The notes under the pieces are model-generated. The model was not told the DNA's origin and made no database searches. It worked only from the letters and a program-made list of their open reading frames with translations. A stretch of DNA of 64,000 bases from Haloarcula marismortui ATCC 43049 (lineage in GTDB: Archaea; Halobacteriota; Halobacteria; Halobacteriales; Haloarculaceae): positions 2,728,001-2,792,000 of the forward strand of contig NC_006396.1 in NCBI RefSeq assembly GCF_000011085.1, given 5' to 3'. Position 1 is the stretch's first letter, and every line of letters begins with the position of its first letter. Position numbers and translations under genes: made by a program. This document shows positions 25,137 to 32,361 of the stretch, one piece after another.

Positions 25137-25949
25137 ATGGTCGCCGTCGAGAACGTTGTCTTCGTGTTCGTCGCGGGGTTGCTTACGGCGCTCGCCACCG
25201 GCCTCGGTGCGATCCCGTTTTTCCTGGTGGATGAGTTCTCCGACCGCTGGAACGTCCTGCTGTGGGGGCTGGCGTCGGGGATCATGGTCGCCGCCTCGCT
25301 GTTCGGCCTCGTGCGAGAAGGACTCGCCTACGGATCGCCGGTGCTGCTGGTCCCCGGTGTTCTGGCCGGGGTTGGGCTTGTCGCTGTAGCACACGAACTG
25401 CTAGACGATTTCGACCAGTCCCCCAAGCAGTTCGAACAGGCGGATTTCACCAAGCTGCTGCTGATTCTGGGCATTTTGACTGTCCATAGCTTTCCGGAGG
25501 GCGTGGCTGTCGGCGTCTCCTTCGCGGAACTCGGGCTGGAGGCGGCTACGCCCGAATCCGCCGTTGGCATCGTCGGCGTCTCTGTCCCGCTGTTGGCGGT
25601 GTTTATGACGGTCGCCATTTCTATCCACAATATTCCGGAAGGGACTGCCATCGCCATCCCGCTTCGCTCGCTCGGTGTCAGTGAGTGGAAGATGGTCTGG
25701 TGGGCGGTGTTCTCCTCACTCCCACAGCCGGTCGGGGCCGTTATCGCGTATTACTTCGTCACGCTGGCGAAGGCGTTCCTCCCGTTCGGCTTCGGCTTCG
25801 CCGCCGGGGCGATGGTGTACCTCGTACTCACAGAGTTCGTCCCCGAGGCGCTGGAGTACGGGGACGGCTTGCCGGGTGGGGGCAAACGCGAGCTACTCAC
25901 TGGCATCGCTGTCGGTGTGTTGGCGATGGTGCCGCTGGCGTTTGTTTAG
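25137..25949 (+). CDS. ZIP-family metal transporter
   Basis: A 270-residue integral membrane protein with about eight helices, importing Zn2+ or other divalent metals. The two transport motifs of the family are H117-S-F-P-E (HSFPEGVAVG) and H164-N-I-P-E (HNIPEGTAIA), on helices four and five. A charged loop (DDFDQSPKQFEQADF) lies between helices three and four. A tttttatc TATA element is about 25 bases upstream, and an inverted repeat precedes it. Confidence 0.9.
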   Translation: MVAVENVVFVFVAGLLTALATGLGAIPFFLVDEFSDRWNVLLWGLASGIMVAASLFGLVREGLAYGSPVLLVPGVLAGVGLVAVAHELLDDFDQSPKQFEQADFTKLLLILGILTVHSFPEGVAVGVSFAELGLEAATPESAVGIVGVSVPLLAVFMTVAISIHNIPEGTAIAIPLRSLGVSEWKMVWWAVFSSLPQPVGAVIAYYFVTLAKAFLPFGFGFAAGAMVYLVLTEFVPEALEYGDGLPGGGKRELLTGIAVGVLAMVPLAFV

Positions 25950-26461
25950 AAGGGGAGCTTGTTCCGGATGACCGTGAGATCGACGAAGGCCTTCAGCGGG
26001 TCGTCGTAGTCATCGACGCGGGTTTCCATCCGGTAGTTCGAATGGTCGACAGCGAAGAAGTACGGTCCGGGTTCGTCCAGTGACTCCCGCGCGCCGCCGT
26101 CGTCTGTCGATGCCTCATAGATATCTGACCCCTCGGGTTGGACCGCTGTCTGGCTAAACTCGGGGTTCCCCGGCGGTGTCTGGTTGGGCTCCCGACCCTT
26201 GATATATGTGTCGTACTGCTCAAACTGCTCGCGGTCGGTGAAAAAGTACACGTTGAACGGGATATCCGCCTTGACAATATACTGTAGCTCACCGCCCGGG
26301 TCGGACACGTCCGGGATTTCCTCCTTTATCCACGCCTCATGTGGATTGATTCTGACATCCTGTTGCACGCTGACGACGACCTCTCCGCCACCACCCAAGC
26401 AACCAGAGCCGACGGCTGTTGCACCGACACCCATTGTCTGGAGGAATTTCCGGCGCTTCAT
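25946..26461 (-). CDS. Tat-exported lipoprotein, unknown
   Basis: A 171-residue protein. The N-terminus MKRRKFLQTMGVGATAVGSG carries a twin-arginine motif and then CLGGGGE, a lipobox cysteine, so it is exported folded and lipid-anchored outside. The beta-rich mature domain includes YIVKADIPFNVYFFTDREQF and GPYFFAVDHSNYRME, similar to haloarchaeal proteins of unknown function. It is convergent with the ZIP transporter gene, overlapping its stop by 4 bp. Confidence 0.78.
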   Translation of the reverse strand: MKRRKFLQTMGVGATAVGSGCLGGGGEVVVSVQQDVRINPHEAWIKEEIPDVSDPGGELQYIVKADIPFNVYFFTDREQFEQYDTYIKGREPNQTPPGNPEFSQTAVQPEGSDIYEASTDDGGARESLDEPGPYFFAVDHSNYRMETRVDDYDDPLKAFVDLTVIRNKLPF

Positions 26462-26552
26462 CCTTTGATAATCAGGGCTACGGGTTACTTAGTTCTACGT
26501 CCGCAGTTATAGCCGCTGATAACGGGCCATGACCAGCTCGAAAAGGAAGGAA

Positions 26553-26558
26553 TTTAAA
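26553..26558 (+). promoter_or_regulatory. TATA box of the L39e-L31e-aIF6 operon
   Basis: TTTAAA, a consensus haloarchaeal TATA box, lies 27-32 bases before the rpl39e ATG, at the spacing for a leaderless transcript. Confidence 0.6.
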
Positions 26559-26584
26559 CCACGGCACGGAACAAGCACCATACC

Positions 26585-26737
26585 ATGGGTAAGAAATCGA
26601 AGGCTACGAAGAAGCGACTGGCCAAACTCGACAACCAGAACAGTCGAGTCCCGGCCTGGGTCATGCTCAAGACGGACCGCGAGGTCCAGCGCAACCACAA
26701 ACGACGCCACTGGCGGCGCAACGACACTGACGAATAA
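26585..26737 (+). CDS. rpl39e: 50S ribosomal protein L39e
   Basis: A 50-residue basic ribosomal protein ([20 protein letters not shown] at the start) lining the exit tunnel of the large subunit. The conserved [20 protein letters not shown] and C-terminal HWRRNDTDE match archaeal L39e. The stop TAA overlaps the ATG of L31e by one base. It is unusually basic for this acidic proteome, as expected for the family. Confidence 0.95.
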
Positions 26738-27015
26738 TGAGCGCCAGTGACTTCGAGGAGCGTGTCGTCACCATCCCGCTCCGAGACGCGCGAGCTGAAC
26801 CGAACCACAAGCGCGCAGACAAGGCGATGATCCTCATCCGCGAGCACCTCGCCAAACACTTCTCTGTCGACGAGGACGCCGTCCGCCTCGACCCCTCGAT
26901 CAACGAGGCGGCCTGGGCCCGCGGTCGCGCCAACACGCCGAGCAAGATCCGTGTTCGCGCCGCCCGCTTCGAGGAAGAGGGCGAAGCCATCGTCGAAGCA
27001 GAGACCGCAGAGTAA
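26737..27015 (+). CDS. rpl31e: 50S ribosomal protein L31e
   Basis: A 92-residue large-subunit protein. [21 protein letters not shown] and the following [20 protein letters not shown] match archaeal L31e. The C-terminus is acidic ([14 protein letters not shown]). It starts one base inside the L39e stop and precedes aIF6 by two bases, in the conserved archaeal order L39e-L31e-eIF6. Confidence 0.95.
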   Translation: MSASDFEERVVTIPLRDARAEPNHKRADKAMILIREHLAKHFSVDEDAVRLDPSINEAAWARGRANTPSKIRVRAARFEEEGEAIVEAETAE

Positions 27016-27017
27016 CG

Positions 27018-27683
27018 TTGCTCCGCGCGGCTTTCTCCGGGTCGTCGTACGTGGGTGTGTTCGCCCGTGCGACCGACGACTGCGTGCTGGTTCGCCCAGA
27101 CTTAGACGAATCGCTACTCGACGACCTGAGCGACGAACTCGACGTTCCGGCTGTGCCGACCACCGTCGGCCGGTCCGGGACCGTCGGCGCGCTCGCGACT
27201 GGCAACGAGAACGGGCTTGTCGTCTCCGAACGCGTCCGCGAGACCGAAATCGAGCGGATTCAGGACGTCGTCGACGTGCCTGTGACACGACTGCCCGGCC
27301 GGATCAACGCCGCCGGCAACGTCGTCTGCTGTAACGACTACGGCGCGTACGTCCACCCCGACCTCTCCAGAGACGCCGTGCAGGCAGTCAAAGACGGGCT
27401 TGACGTCCCGGTCGAACGCGGCGTCATCGCCGGTGTCACGACCGTCGGGACCGCCGCCGTCGCCACCAACAAGGGCGTTCTCTGCCACCCGAAGGCCACG
27501 GACGGCGAACTTGACGCGCTTGAGGACATCCTCGACGTGCCGGCCGACATCGGGACCATCAACTACGGTGGCCCGCTCGTCGGTTCCGGGCTGCTCGCCA
27601 ACGACCACGGCTACATCTGCGGTTCGGACACCTCCGGACCGGAACTGGGCCGTATCGACCAGGCGCTCGGCTACATCGACTGA
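27018..27683 (+). CDS. eif6: Translation initiation factor aIF6
   Basis: A 221-residue anti-association factor that binds the 50S subunit. The five-fold pseudo-symmetric repeats are visible, for example [54 protein letters not shown] and [16 protein letters not shown]. Translation appears to start at TTG (27018, giving [15 protein letters not shown]), since the conserved region begins right there and no ATG precedes. It directly follows L31e with a two-base gap, so it is in the same operon. Confidence 0.94.
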   Translation: MLRAAFSGSSYVGVFARATDDCVLVRPDLDESLLDDLSDELDVPAVPTTVGRSGTVGALATGNENGLVVSERVRETEIERIQDVVDVPVTRLPGRINAAGNVVCCNDYGAYVHPDLSRDAVQAVKDGLDVPVERGVIAGVTTVGTAAVATNKGVLCHPKATDGELDALEDILDVPADIGTINYGGPLVGSGLLANDHGYICGSDTSGPELGRIDQALGYID

Positions 27684-27703
27684 CGCGACTTCTATTTTAC
27701 CGC

Positions 27704-27869
27704 TCAGGACGGATGCTGGTGGCTGAGTTTTTCTGCCACCACGCCCGGAACAGGGACGCCGCAGTCACCACACGTCCATGACCGGTCGGTCCCGCCCCCG
27801 CTCCAGCGTCAGGTCCTGCTTGAACCGCAGCGTCGCACCGCACTCACACTGGTAGGTCGTTTCGCTCAT
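27704..27869 (-). pseudogene. Small zinc-ribbon gene with a frameshift
   Basis: From ATG at 27869 the frame reads MSETTYQCECGATLRFKQDL and on to RGRDRPVMDVW before TGA. In the other frame the same DNA continues DRSWTCGDCGVPVPGVVAEK and ends LSHQHPS. Joined, they would make a 53-residue protein with two zinc knuckles (CECG and CGDC). The break coincides with a tandem GACCGACC; deleting one GACC restores one frame of 54 codons including the stop. The gene is therefore probably inactivated by a 4-bp duplication, or the sequence has an error there. Confidence 0.6.
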
Positions 27870-27937
27870 ATCTCGACATACGTGGTGTCCCGGCAAATTC
27901 GCCGGGGTCAGTGACCATGACAGGTCGTGTCAAAGAG

Positions 27938-27944
27938 TAATATA
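27938..27944 (+). promoter_or_regulatory. TATA box of the zinc-ribbon micro-protein gene
   Basis: TAATATA lies 22-28 bases upstream of the ATG at 27966, consistent with a leaderless transcript and supporting that this tiny gene is real. Confidence 0.5.
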
Positions 27945-27965
27945 GTGTGCTCACGAACACTACAT

Positions 27966-28103
27966 ATGGTCCAGCGAACACCGCCCGCGGAAGACCAGAA
28001 CAGCCTCATCTGCCGGAAGTGTGACTACTCGACAGGTGTACTCCGCCCGTCCTGTCCGGAGTGTGGCGGCGATATGGTGTATGCGCCAGAACCCAGCGAA
28101 TAG
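27966..28103 (+). CDS. Zinc-ribbon micro-protein
   Basis: A 45-residue protein, MVQRTPPAEDQNSLICRKCD at the start, with a four-cysteine zinc ribbon: CRKC, then CPECGGDM ten residues later. A TATA box (TAATATA) sits at the right distance. It is placed between eif6 and rpl18a, so it may act on ribosomes or RNA, though no function is known. A strong hairpin follows the stop by about 25 bases. Confidence 0.72.
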   Translation: MVQRTPPAEDQNSLICRKCDYSTGVLRPSCPECGGDMVYAPEPSE

Positions 28104-28128
28104 GTTCTGAAACATCTGGTTCTGGATA

Positions 28129-28156
28129 GTCCGGCCCCTGTCGGTCTGGGCCGGAC
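28129..28156 (+). promoter_or_regulatory. Strong 9-bp hairpin between zinc-ribbon gene and rpl18a
   Basis: GTCCGGCCC and GGGCCGGAC form a perfect nine-base-pair GC-rich stem with a ten-base loop. No T-run follows. It may be a terminator-like or processing element after the zinc-ribbon gene. Confidence 0.45.
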
Positions 28157-28215
28157 AGCGGTGAGTATGCCTCGGATATGTCGCGGACAGTTGCGTTACT
28201 CGAAAAAGGCGGAAG

Positions 28216-28230
28216 GGGAAGATACTTCCC
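28216..28230. promoter_or_regulatory. Inverted repeat around the rpl18a TATA element
   Basis: GGGAAGATACTTCCC has six-base arms around ATA. The AT-rich centre lies about 28 bases before the rpl18a ATG, at TATA position. A protein bound here would block the promoter, so it is a candidate operator. Confidence 0.4.
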
Positions 28231-28252
28231 TACCCTGCCCGCATCTGCGTGT

Positions 28253-28426
28253 ATGAGCACGTACACTGTTCGCGGTAGTTTCCCGGCCCGAGACGGCCCA
28301 CAACAGTTCGAGAAGGAGGTTGAGGCGCCAAACGAAAACGTCGCTGAAGAGCGCGTTTACAGCGACTTCGGCTCCCAGCACAACCTCAAGCGCACGCAGA
28401 TCACGATCGAGGAGGTGGCAGCATGA
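28253..28426 (+). CDS. rpl18a: 50S ribosomal protein L18Ae (LX)
   Basis: A 57-residue archaeal ribosomal protein LX/L18Ae (MSTYTVRGSF at the start, EKEVEAPNENVAEERVYSDF, LKRTQITIEEV). The start at 28253 was chosen because the conserved sequence begins at this Met; the frame is open 25 codons upstream. Its stop overlaps the prefoldin alpha ATG by 4 bp, giving the standard archaeal cluster rpl18a-pfdA-ftsY. Confidence 0.92.
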   Translation: MSTYTVRGSFPARDGPQQFEKEVEAPNENVAEERVYSDFGSQHNLKRTQITIEEVAA

Positions 28427-28887
28427 TGGGCGGTGGCGGCGGTGGCGGCGGTGGCGGTCAGATGCAGCAGGTCGCACAGGAGATCGAGCAGATGGAGCAG
28501 GAAGTCGAGGCTATCGACGAGGAAATCGAGCGCCTCCGCGAGAAGCAGACTGACATCGACGAGGCCATCGAGGCCATCGAGACGCTCGACTCAGGGTCCA
28601 CGGTGCAGGTCCCGCTCGGCGGCGACGCCTACATCCGCGCAACGATCGAGGACATCGACGAGGTCGTCGTCTCCCTCGGTGGCGGCTACTCCGCAGAGCG
28701 CGAGCAGGACGGCGCTGTCAGCACGCTGGAAACAAAGAAGGAGACGCTGGACGACCACATCAGCGACCTGCAGGAAGAGAAGGCCGAAGTCGAGACCGAG
28801 ATGGAGGAACTCGAACAGCAGGCCCAGCAGATGCAACAGCAGCAGATGCAGCAGATGATGCAACAGCAAGAGCAGGAAGACGAGTAA
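28423..28887 (+). CDS. pfdA: Prefoldin alpha subunit
   Basis: A 154-residue prefoldin alpha, part of the hexameric jellyfish-like chaperone that passes nascent proteins to the thermosome. Two long coiled-coil helices (about 14-53 and 100-150) flank a beta-hairpin region with VQVPLGGDAYIRATI and VVVSLGGGYSAER, as in the family. Oddities are a run of ten glycines after MM at the N-terminus and a Gln/Met-rich C-terminus. It overlaps rpl18a by 4 bp and precedes ftsY by 7 bp. Confidence 0.94.
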   Translation: MMGGGGGGGGGGQMQQVAQEIEQMEQEVEAIDEEIERLREKQTDIDEAIEAIETLDSGSTVQVPLGGDAYIRATIEDIDEVVVSLGGGYSAEREQDGAVSTLETKKETLDDHISDLQEEKAEVETEMEELEQQAQQMQQQQMQQMMQQQEQEDE

Positions 28888-28894
28888 GGCCGCC

Positions 28895-30184
28895 ATGTTC
28901 GACGGACTGAAGGACAAACTCAGCGGGTTCACGAGTGACGTCGAGGAAGACGTCGACGACGACGCACTCGAAGCGGAGGACGAACCGGACGCCGACGAGG
29001 CGGATGGGGAAGCGCCCCCCGATCAGGCGACTGAATCCGATCCCGTGGCGGACGCGCAGGCGTCCGAAGGCGACACAGCGGAACCAACAGCCGAAACCGA
29101 CCAGCCACAGGCTGATTCTGAACCGCCAGCCGCAGATTCCGAGGCGACAGCTGAGTCAGCCACAGCGTCGGCCACGGCAGTCGAAGACGCGGATGCGGTC
29201 CCCGACGAAGAGTCACACCCGGATGACGCCGCGGAGACCGAAGAGGACGCGGCGACCGAAGCCGAGTCGGAGTCTGACGAAGACGACGATGACGGCGGCC
29301 GCGGCCTCGCCGCGAAGGCGAAGCTTATGGCGACCGGGAAGACGGTCATCGAGGAGGAAGACCTGCAGAGCCACCTCGACGACCTCGAACTGGCGCTGCT
29401 GTCGAGCGACGTGGAGATGAGCGTCGCCAACGAGATTCTCGACGGCGTCAAGGAGAACCTCACGGGCCAGACCCGCCGACGGCTCTCCAGCACGGGGAAC
29501 CTCGTTCGAGACGCGCTCCGGGAGTCGCTGTACGATGTCATCAACGTCGGCCAGTTCGACTTCGACGAACGTGTCCAGCAGGCAGACAAGCCTGTCACCA
29601 TCGTGTTCACCGGCGTCAACGGCGTCGGGAAGACGACCTCGATTGCGAAACTCGCCCAGTACTTCGAGGACCGTGGACTCTCGACGGTGCTCGCCAACGG
29701 CGACACCTACCGCGCTGGCGCAAACGAGCAACTGGAGAAACACGCCGAGAACCTCGATAAGAAGATCATCACTCACGAGCAGGGGTCGGACCCGACGGCG
29801 GTCGTCTATGACGCCGTCGAGTACGCCAAGGCCAACGACATCGACGTGGTGCTGGGTGATACGGCCGGCCGACTCCACACTTCCGACGACTTGATGGCCC
29901 AACTGGAGAAGATCGACCGCAACATCGATCCGGACATGACGCTGTTCGTGGACGAGGCGGTCGCAGGTCAGGACGCCGTCAACCGGGCGCGCGAGTTCAA
30001 CGATGCGGCCGAAATCGATGGGGCGATTCTGACGAAAGCCGACGCTGATCCGCAGGGTGGCGCGGCTATCTCTGTCGCGCACGTCACCGGGAAGCCGATC
30101 CTCTTCCTGGGAACCGGGCAGGACTACGACGACCTCGACCCGTTCGATCCCGAGGAAATCGTCGACAGTCTCATCGGCGAGTAG
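28895..30184 (+). CDS. ftsY: Signal recognition particle receptor FtsY
   Basis: A 429-residue SRP receptor GTPase. A long acidic, alanine-rich N-terminal A-domain (about 15-135) is followed by the N and G domains. The P-loop is GVNGVGKTTS (about 240-249), followed by DTAGRLHTSDDL, then TKADADPQGGAAIS with the guanine-binding TKAD. FLGTGQDYDDLDPFDP is the typical C-terminus. It is the last gene of the rpl18a-pfdA-ftsY cluster; ffh lies 4.3 kb further on. Confidence 0.96.
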   Translation: MFDGLKDKLSGFTSDVEEDVDDDALEAEDEPDADEADGEAPPDQATESDPVADAQASEGDTAEPTAETDQPQADSEPPAADSEATAESATASATAVEDADAVPDEESHPDDAAETEEDAATEAESESDEDDDDGGRGLAAKAKLMATGKTVIEEEDLQSHLDDLELALLSSDVEMSVANEILDGVKENLTGQTRRRLSSTGNLVRDALRESLYDVINVGQFDFDERVQQADKPVTIVFTGVNGVGKTTSIAKLAQYFEDRGLSTVLANGDTYRAGANEQLEKHAENLDKKIITHEQGSDPTAVVYDAVEYAKANDIDVVLGDTAGRLHTSDDLMAQLEKIDRNIDPDMTLFVDEAVAGQDAVNRAREFNDAAEIDGAILTKADADPQGGAAISVAHVTGKPILFLGTGQDYDDLDPFDPEEIVDSLIGE

Positions 30185-30456
30185 GCCTCAGACTTCGCGG
30201 TTATTGTTGCTGCAATATCTGGGCTATGAGCAGCTATTGTCGACCCTGATTGTGGAGAACTCGGAGCGGCCGCGCGCTCTCGCCGGGAATGCACTGCGTA
30301 CGATGCAGCAAATATCACCACATCAACGGAGGTGTGGTCGTTTTCGCCGACAGGAGCGCGTTGAAGTCGACCGCTGCTCATCATTGACTCACGCAGTATT
30401 GGAGCGTGACACTATGCATACAATCGAACGACGCGACGGGTCTGGCGATGTCGTGA

Positions 30457-30681
30457 ATGGGGAAGACAGCGATGCCTGACGGACGCAACTGTCGGCAAGT
30501 CGCGCCGGCTGATGTCGCACCTGAACTCATTGAGCCGTTCCCGGGTGACCGTCGTCCCCCTGTTGACGAGCCACGGCTCGTAACTGACGGGGGTGAGCCG
30601 ATGCCCGGTGTGCCAGGTGACGGTGACGACACCTGCGGCTGCGGGAGGTCCCGCAGGTATGGGGACTGCTGCAGGTACTGA
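30457..30681 (+). CDS. Small SEC-C-motif-like protein
   Basis: A 74-residue frame, MGKTAMPDGRNCRQVAPADV at the start, ending CGCGRSRRYGDCCRY. The end matches the pattern of the zinc-binding SEC-C motif (CxCGxxxxYxxCC) found at SecA C-termini and in small stand-alone proteins. The middle is proline/aspartate-rich and unlike a known fold. ATGs at 30457 or 30472 could start it. Six-base stems after the stop (30681-30699) may end transcription. It lies alone after ftsY. Confidence 0.5.
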   Translation: MGKTAMPDGRNCRQVAPADVAPELIEPFPGDRRPPVDEPRLVTDGGEPMPGVPGDGDDTCGCGRSRRYGDCCRY

Positions 30682-30699
30682 CCCGTTAGGTTCACGGGT
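30681..30699 (+). terminator. Hairpin after the SEC-C-like gene
   Basis: ACCCGT and ACGGGT form a perfect six-base stem with a seven-base loop starting at the stop codon of the small gene. No long T-run follows. The call is tentative. Confidence 0.3.
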
Positions 30700-30968
30700 T
30701 ATCGTGTCGCTAAACGGCGACCAACCGGGTTTTGACCGCGGAACGGGTGTCTCACTCACAGTGTAGGGCAGGGTAGCACGACCTGAGGACGCAAATACTA
30801 TGCACTCGATAATCGCTCGGAAACAGTGTGCATAATTATACCCCGAGTATCGAACCACACCGTAGCACGTCGAAGCTCGTGTGATCGAAGCGTATAACGG
30901 TCCGTGAACCGGTCGAAATACCGGAGTCGGGCTAATCAGGGTCTGAAACAGATTGTTTTGCCAACCGG

Positions 30969-30984
30969 CACACCTTCGGGTGTG
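30969..30984 (+). ncRNA. CACACC(UUCG)GGTGTG hairpin, possible structured RNA element
   Basis: A perfect six-base stem is closed by a UUCG tetraloop, one of the most stable RNA loops. It lies between two other hairpins in a gene-free stretch and is followed by a short AT-rich run. Whether it is transcribed is unknown. Confidence 0.3.
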
Positions 30985-31037
30985 GCTAATTCGTTCTGTC
31001 GCTGCTCCGTCAGACGCTTAGCAGGTCATTCATAAAC

Positions 31038-31058
31038 TGCCCGGGTTCTCTCCGGGCA
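31038..31058. promoter_or_regulatory. Dyad TGCCCGG-n7-CCGGGCA before the glycoprotein gene
   Basis: A perfect seven-base inverted repeat with a seven-base spacer lies directly after a cataaac TATA-like element and ends six bases before the ATG at 31065. It could be an operator or an RNA hairpin at the start codon. Confidence 0.4.
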
Positions 31059-31064
31059 AACGCT

Positions 31065-31604
31065 ATGGGACGACCCACATCTCGACGGAATGTTATCAAA
31101 ATCGCAGGCGGCGCACTTGTGGCGCTTGCTGGCTGTAGTGACACTGGCGGTAGTACGGAGTCCGACGGCGGCGGTGCCGAAGCGCCGGGTACATCTACGG
31201 CAGCAGGGCCTGACGCGATGACGGAAGCCGGTACAGAGTCCGAGACAGACACTGCGGACCAGACCGAGGAAGAAACCGGACTGGATACCGAGACGGAACT
31301 GGGCGAGAACGAAACCGATGCTCTCGGAAACGAGACCGAGATGTCGGATACTGAAACAGATCTGCCCGGCAATGAGACCGGAGTACCGGGGAACGAAACT
31401 GAAATGCCTGGCAACGGGACCGAGGCTCCAAGCAACCAAACAGGCGTGCCCGGTAACGAAACGGAAATACCAGAGAACGAAACTGGGACGGCCGGAAACG
31501 AGACTGCGGTTCCGGGCAACGAAACTGACCTGCCCGGCAATGAGACCGGAACGGCTGGGAACGAGACAGGCAACGAGACGACCGAGAACGACACCGGAAC
31601 GTAA
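31065..31604 (+). CDS. Tat lipoprotein with tandem PGNET glycosylation-sequon repeats
   Basis: A 179-residue protein. The Tat signal TSRRNVIKIAGGALVALAGC ends in a lipobox cysteine, so it is anchored outside the cell. After a Ser/Thr/Glu-rich segment, residues from about 84 to the end are near-perfect repeats of about seven to eight residues such as LPGNETG, VPGNETE and TAGNETA. I count 14 N-X-T sequons. This is probably a heavily N-glycosylated, extended, mucin-like stalk. No enzymatic domain is present. The repeats also repeat at DNA level, so copy number may vary between strains. Confidence 0.8.
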   Translation: MGRPTSRRNVIKIAGGALVALAGCSDTGGSTESDGGGAEAPGTSTAAGPDAMTEAGTESETDTADQTEEETGLDTETELGENETDALGNETEMSDTETDLPGNETGVPGNETEMPGNGTEAPSNQTGVPGNETEIPENETGTAGNETAVPGNETDLPGNETGTAGNETGNETTENDTGT

Positions 31605-31655
31605 GCCGCTGCCGCCGTGCCGGGCCTCGTTCTGCTCGGCCGGGTGAGATTGTTG

Positions 31656-32306
31656 CTACTCTCGGGCGGCCTCGACGGCGTCGACGAACGCCGCGGCCTG
31701 TTCGCGGACGCCGTCCATGTCGTCGTTTTCGATGGCCTCGTAATTGACCAGCGCCGAGCCTGCGCCAACGGCGACCGCGCCGGCATCGAAGAACTCATCC
31801 ACGTTATCGGTCGAGACACCACCGGTCGGCATAATCGGCACATCACCGAGTGGGCCCTGCAGCGCGCCGATGTGGGCCGGGCCGACCGTTTTCGCTGGGA
31901 ACATCTTCAGGATATCCGCGCCCGCTTCCATCGCGTCGGCGGCCTCCGTCGGCGTCATGACGCCCGGGATAGCGAGGACGCCCTCGCGGTTGCACACGTC
32001 GATGACGTCCTCGTTGAGGTTTGGCGCGAGGACGAACTCCGCGCCGGCTTCGATGACGTTGCGGGCGGCGGCGGCGTCCATGACCGTGCCGGCCCCGATG
32101 ATGGCGTCGGTGTCGTCGAGTGCCTTGTCGACGGCGGCGATCATGTCCGAGCAGCGCTTCGCGTCGGCCGTCAGTTCCAGTGCTGTGACGCCGCCCTCGT
32201 GGACGGCTGTCGCCACGTCGACCATCTTTTCCTCGGGAATCCCGCGCAGGACTGCTGTGACACCACTGTCGACCAGTTCCTGTTGTACCGCCTGTTTGCT
32301 CGTCAT
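31656..32306 (-). CDS. kdgA: KDPG/KHG aldolase
   Basis: A class I aldolase that cleaves 2-keto-3-deoxy-6-phosphogluconate (or 4-hydroxy-2-oxoglutarate) to pyruvate and an aldehyde, in the semi-phosphorylative Entner-Doudoroff route of haloarchaea. The 216 residues contain the Schiff-base lysine K134 in DILKMFPAKTVG, E44 in TALELTADA, and IIGAGTVMDAAAA and PTGGVSTDN. Start MTSKQAVQQE. No kinase or dehydrogenase is nearby, so substrate choice is uncertain. The next upstream gene is a cupin. Confidence 0.9.
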   Translation of the reverse strand: MTSKQAVQQELVDSGVTAVLRGIPEEKMVDVATAVHEGGVTALELTADAKRCSDMIAAVDKALDDTDAIIGAGTVMDAAAARNVIEAGAEFVLAPNLNEDVIDVCNREGVLAIPGVMTPTEAADAMEAGADILKMFPAKTVGPAHIGALQGPLGDVPIMPTGGVSTDNVDEFFDAGAVAVGAGSALVNYEAIENDDMDGVREQAAAFVDAVEAARE

Positions 32307-32361
32307 GGGCGCAACTGTGACGGGGTGGCTGAAAAGCGTGTCTGAACCGCCGGACCGCTCG

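Larger units (their letters stand above)
30700..31064. other. Gene-free intergenic region with several hairpins
   Basis: No convincing coding frame is seen in this stretch. It has a TATA-like taattata near 30834-30841, then stem-loops: CCGGT/ACCGG near 30912-30927, TCTG/CAGA near 30945-30957, a C(UUCG)G tetraloop hairpin at 30969-30984, and TGCCCGG/CCGGGCA at 31038-31058. The cluster suggests a small RNA or a structured leader of the following gene, or just repeated regulatory sites. It does not look like tRNA, 7S or RNase P RNA. Confidence 0.4.

Noticed and set aside
28423-28470. GGC-rich tract at the start of pfdA considered as a frame error
   Set aside because: The frame stays open into a normal prefoldin and the start overlaps rpl18a by 4 bp, so the polyglycine start is probably real.
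30124-30384. Minus-strand frame after ftsY
   Set aside because: Low-complexity Ser/Ala product, no start signals, overlapping the ftsY end. Not supported.
30412-30858. Minus-strand frame over the SEC-C-like gene and hairpin region
   Set aside because: No recognisable domain, proline/arginine-rich shadow composition; the plus-strand frame has a clearer motif.
30900-31060. Possible tRNA, RNase P or 7S RNA in the hairpin region
   Set aside because: No cloverleaf, no conserved RNase P or SRP RNA helices could be identified; only simple stem-loops.
31260-31604. Short direct repeats considered as a CRISPR-like array
   Set aside because: Units of 21-24 bases without spacers keep one reading frame and encode PGNET repeats, so they are protein repeats.
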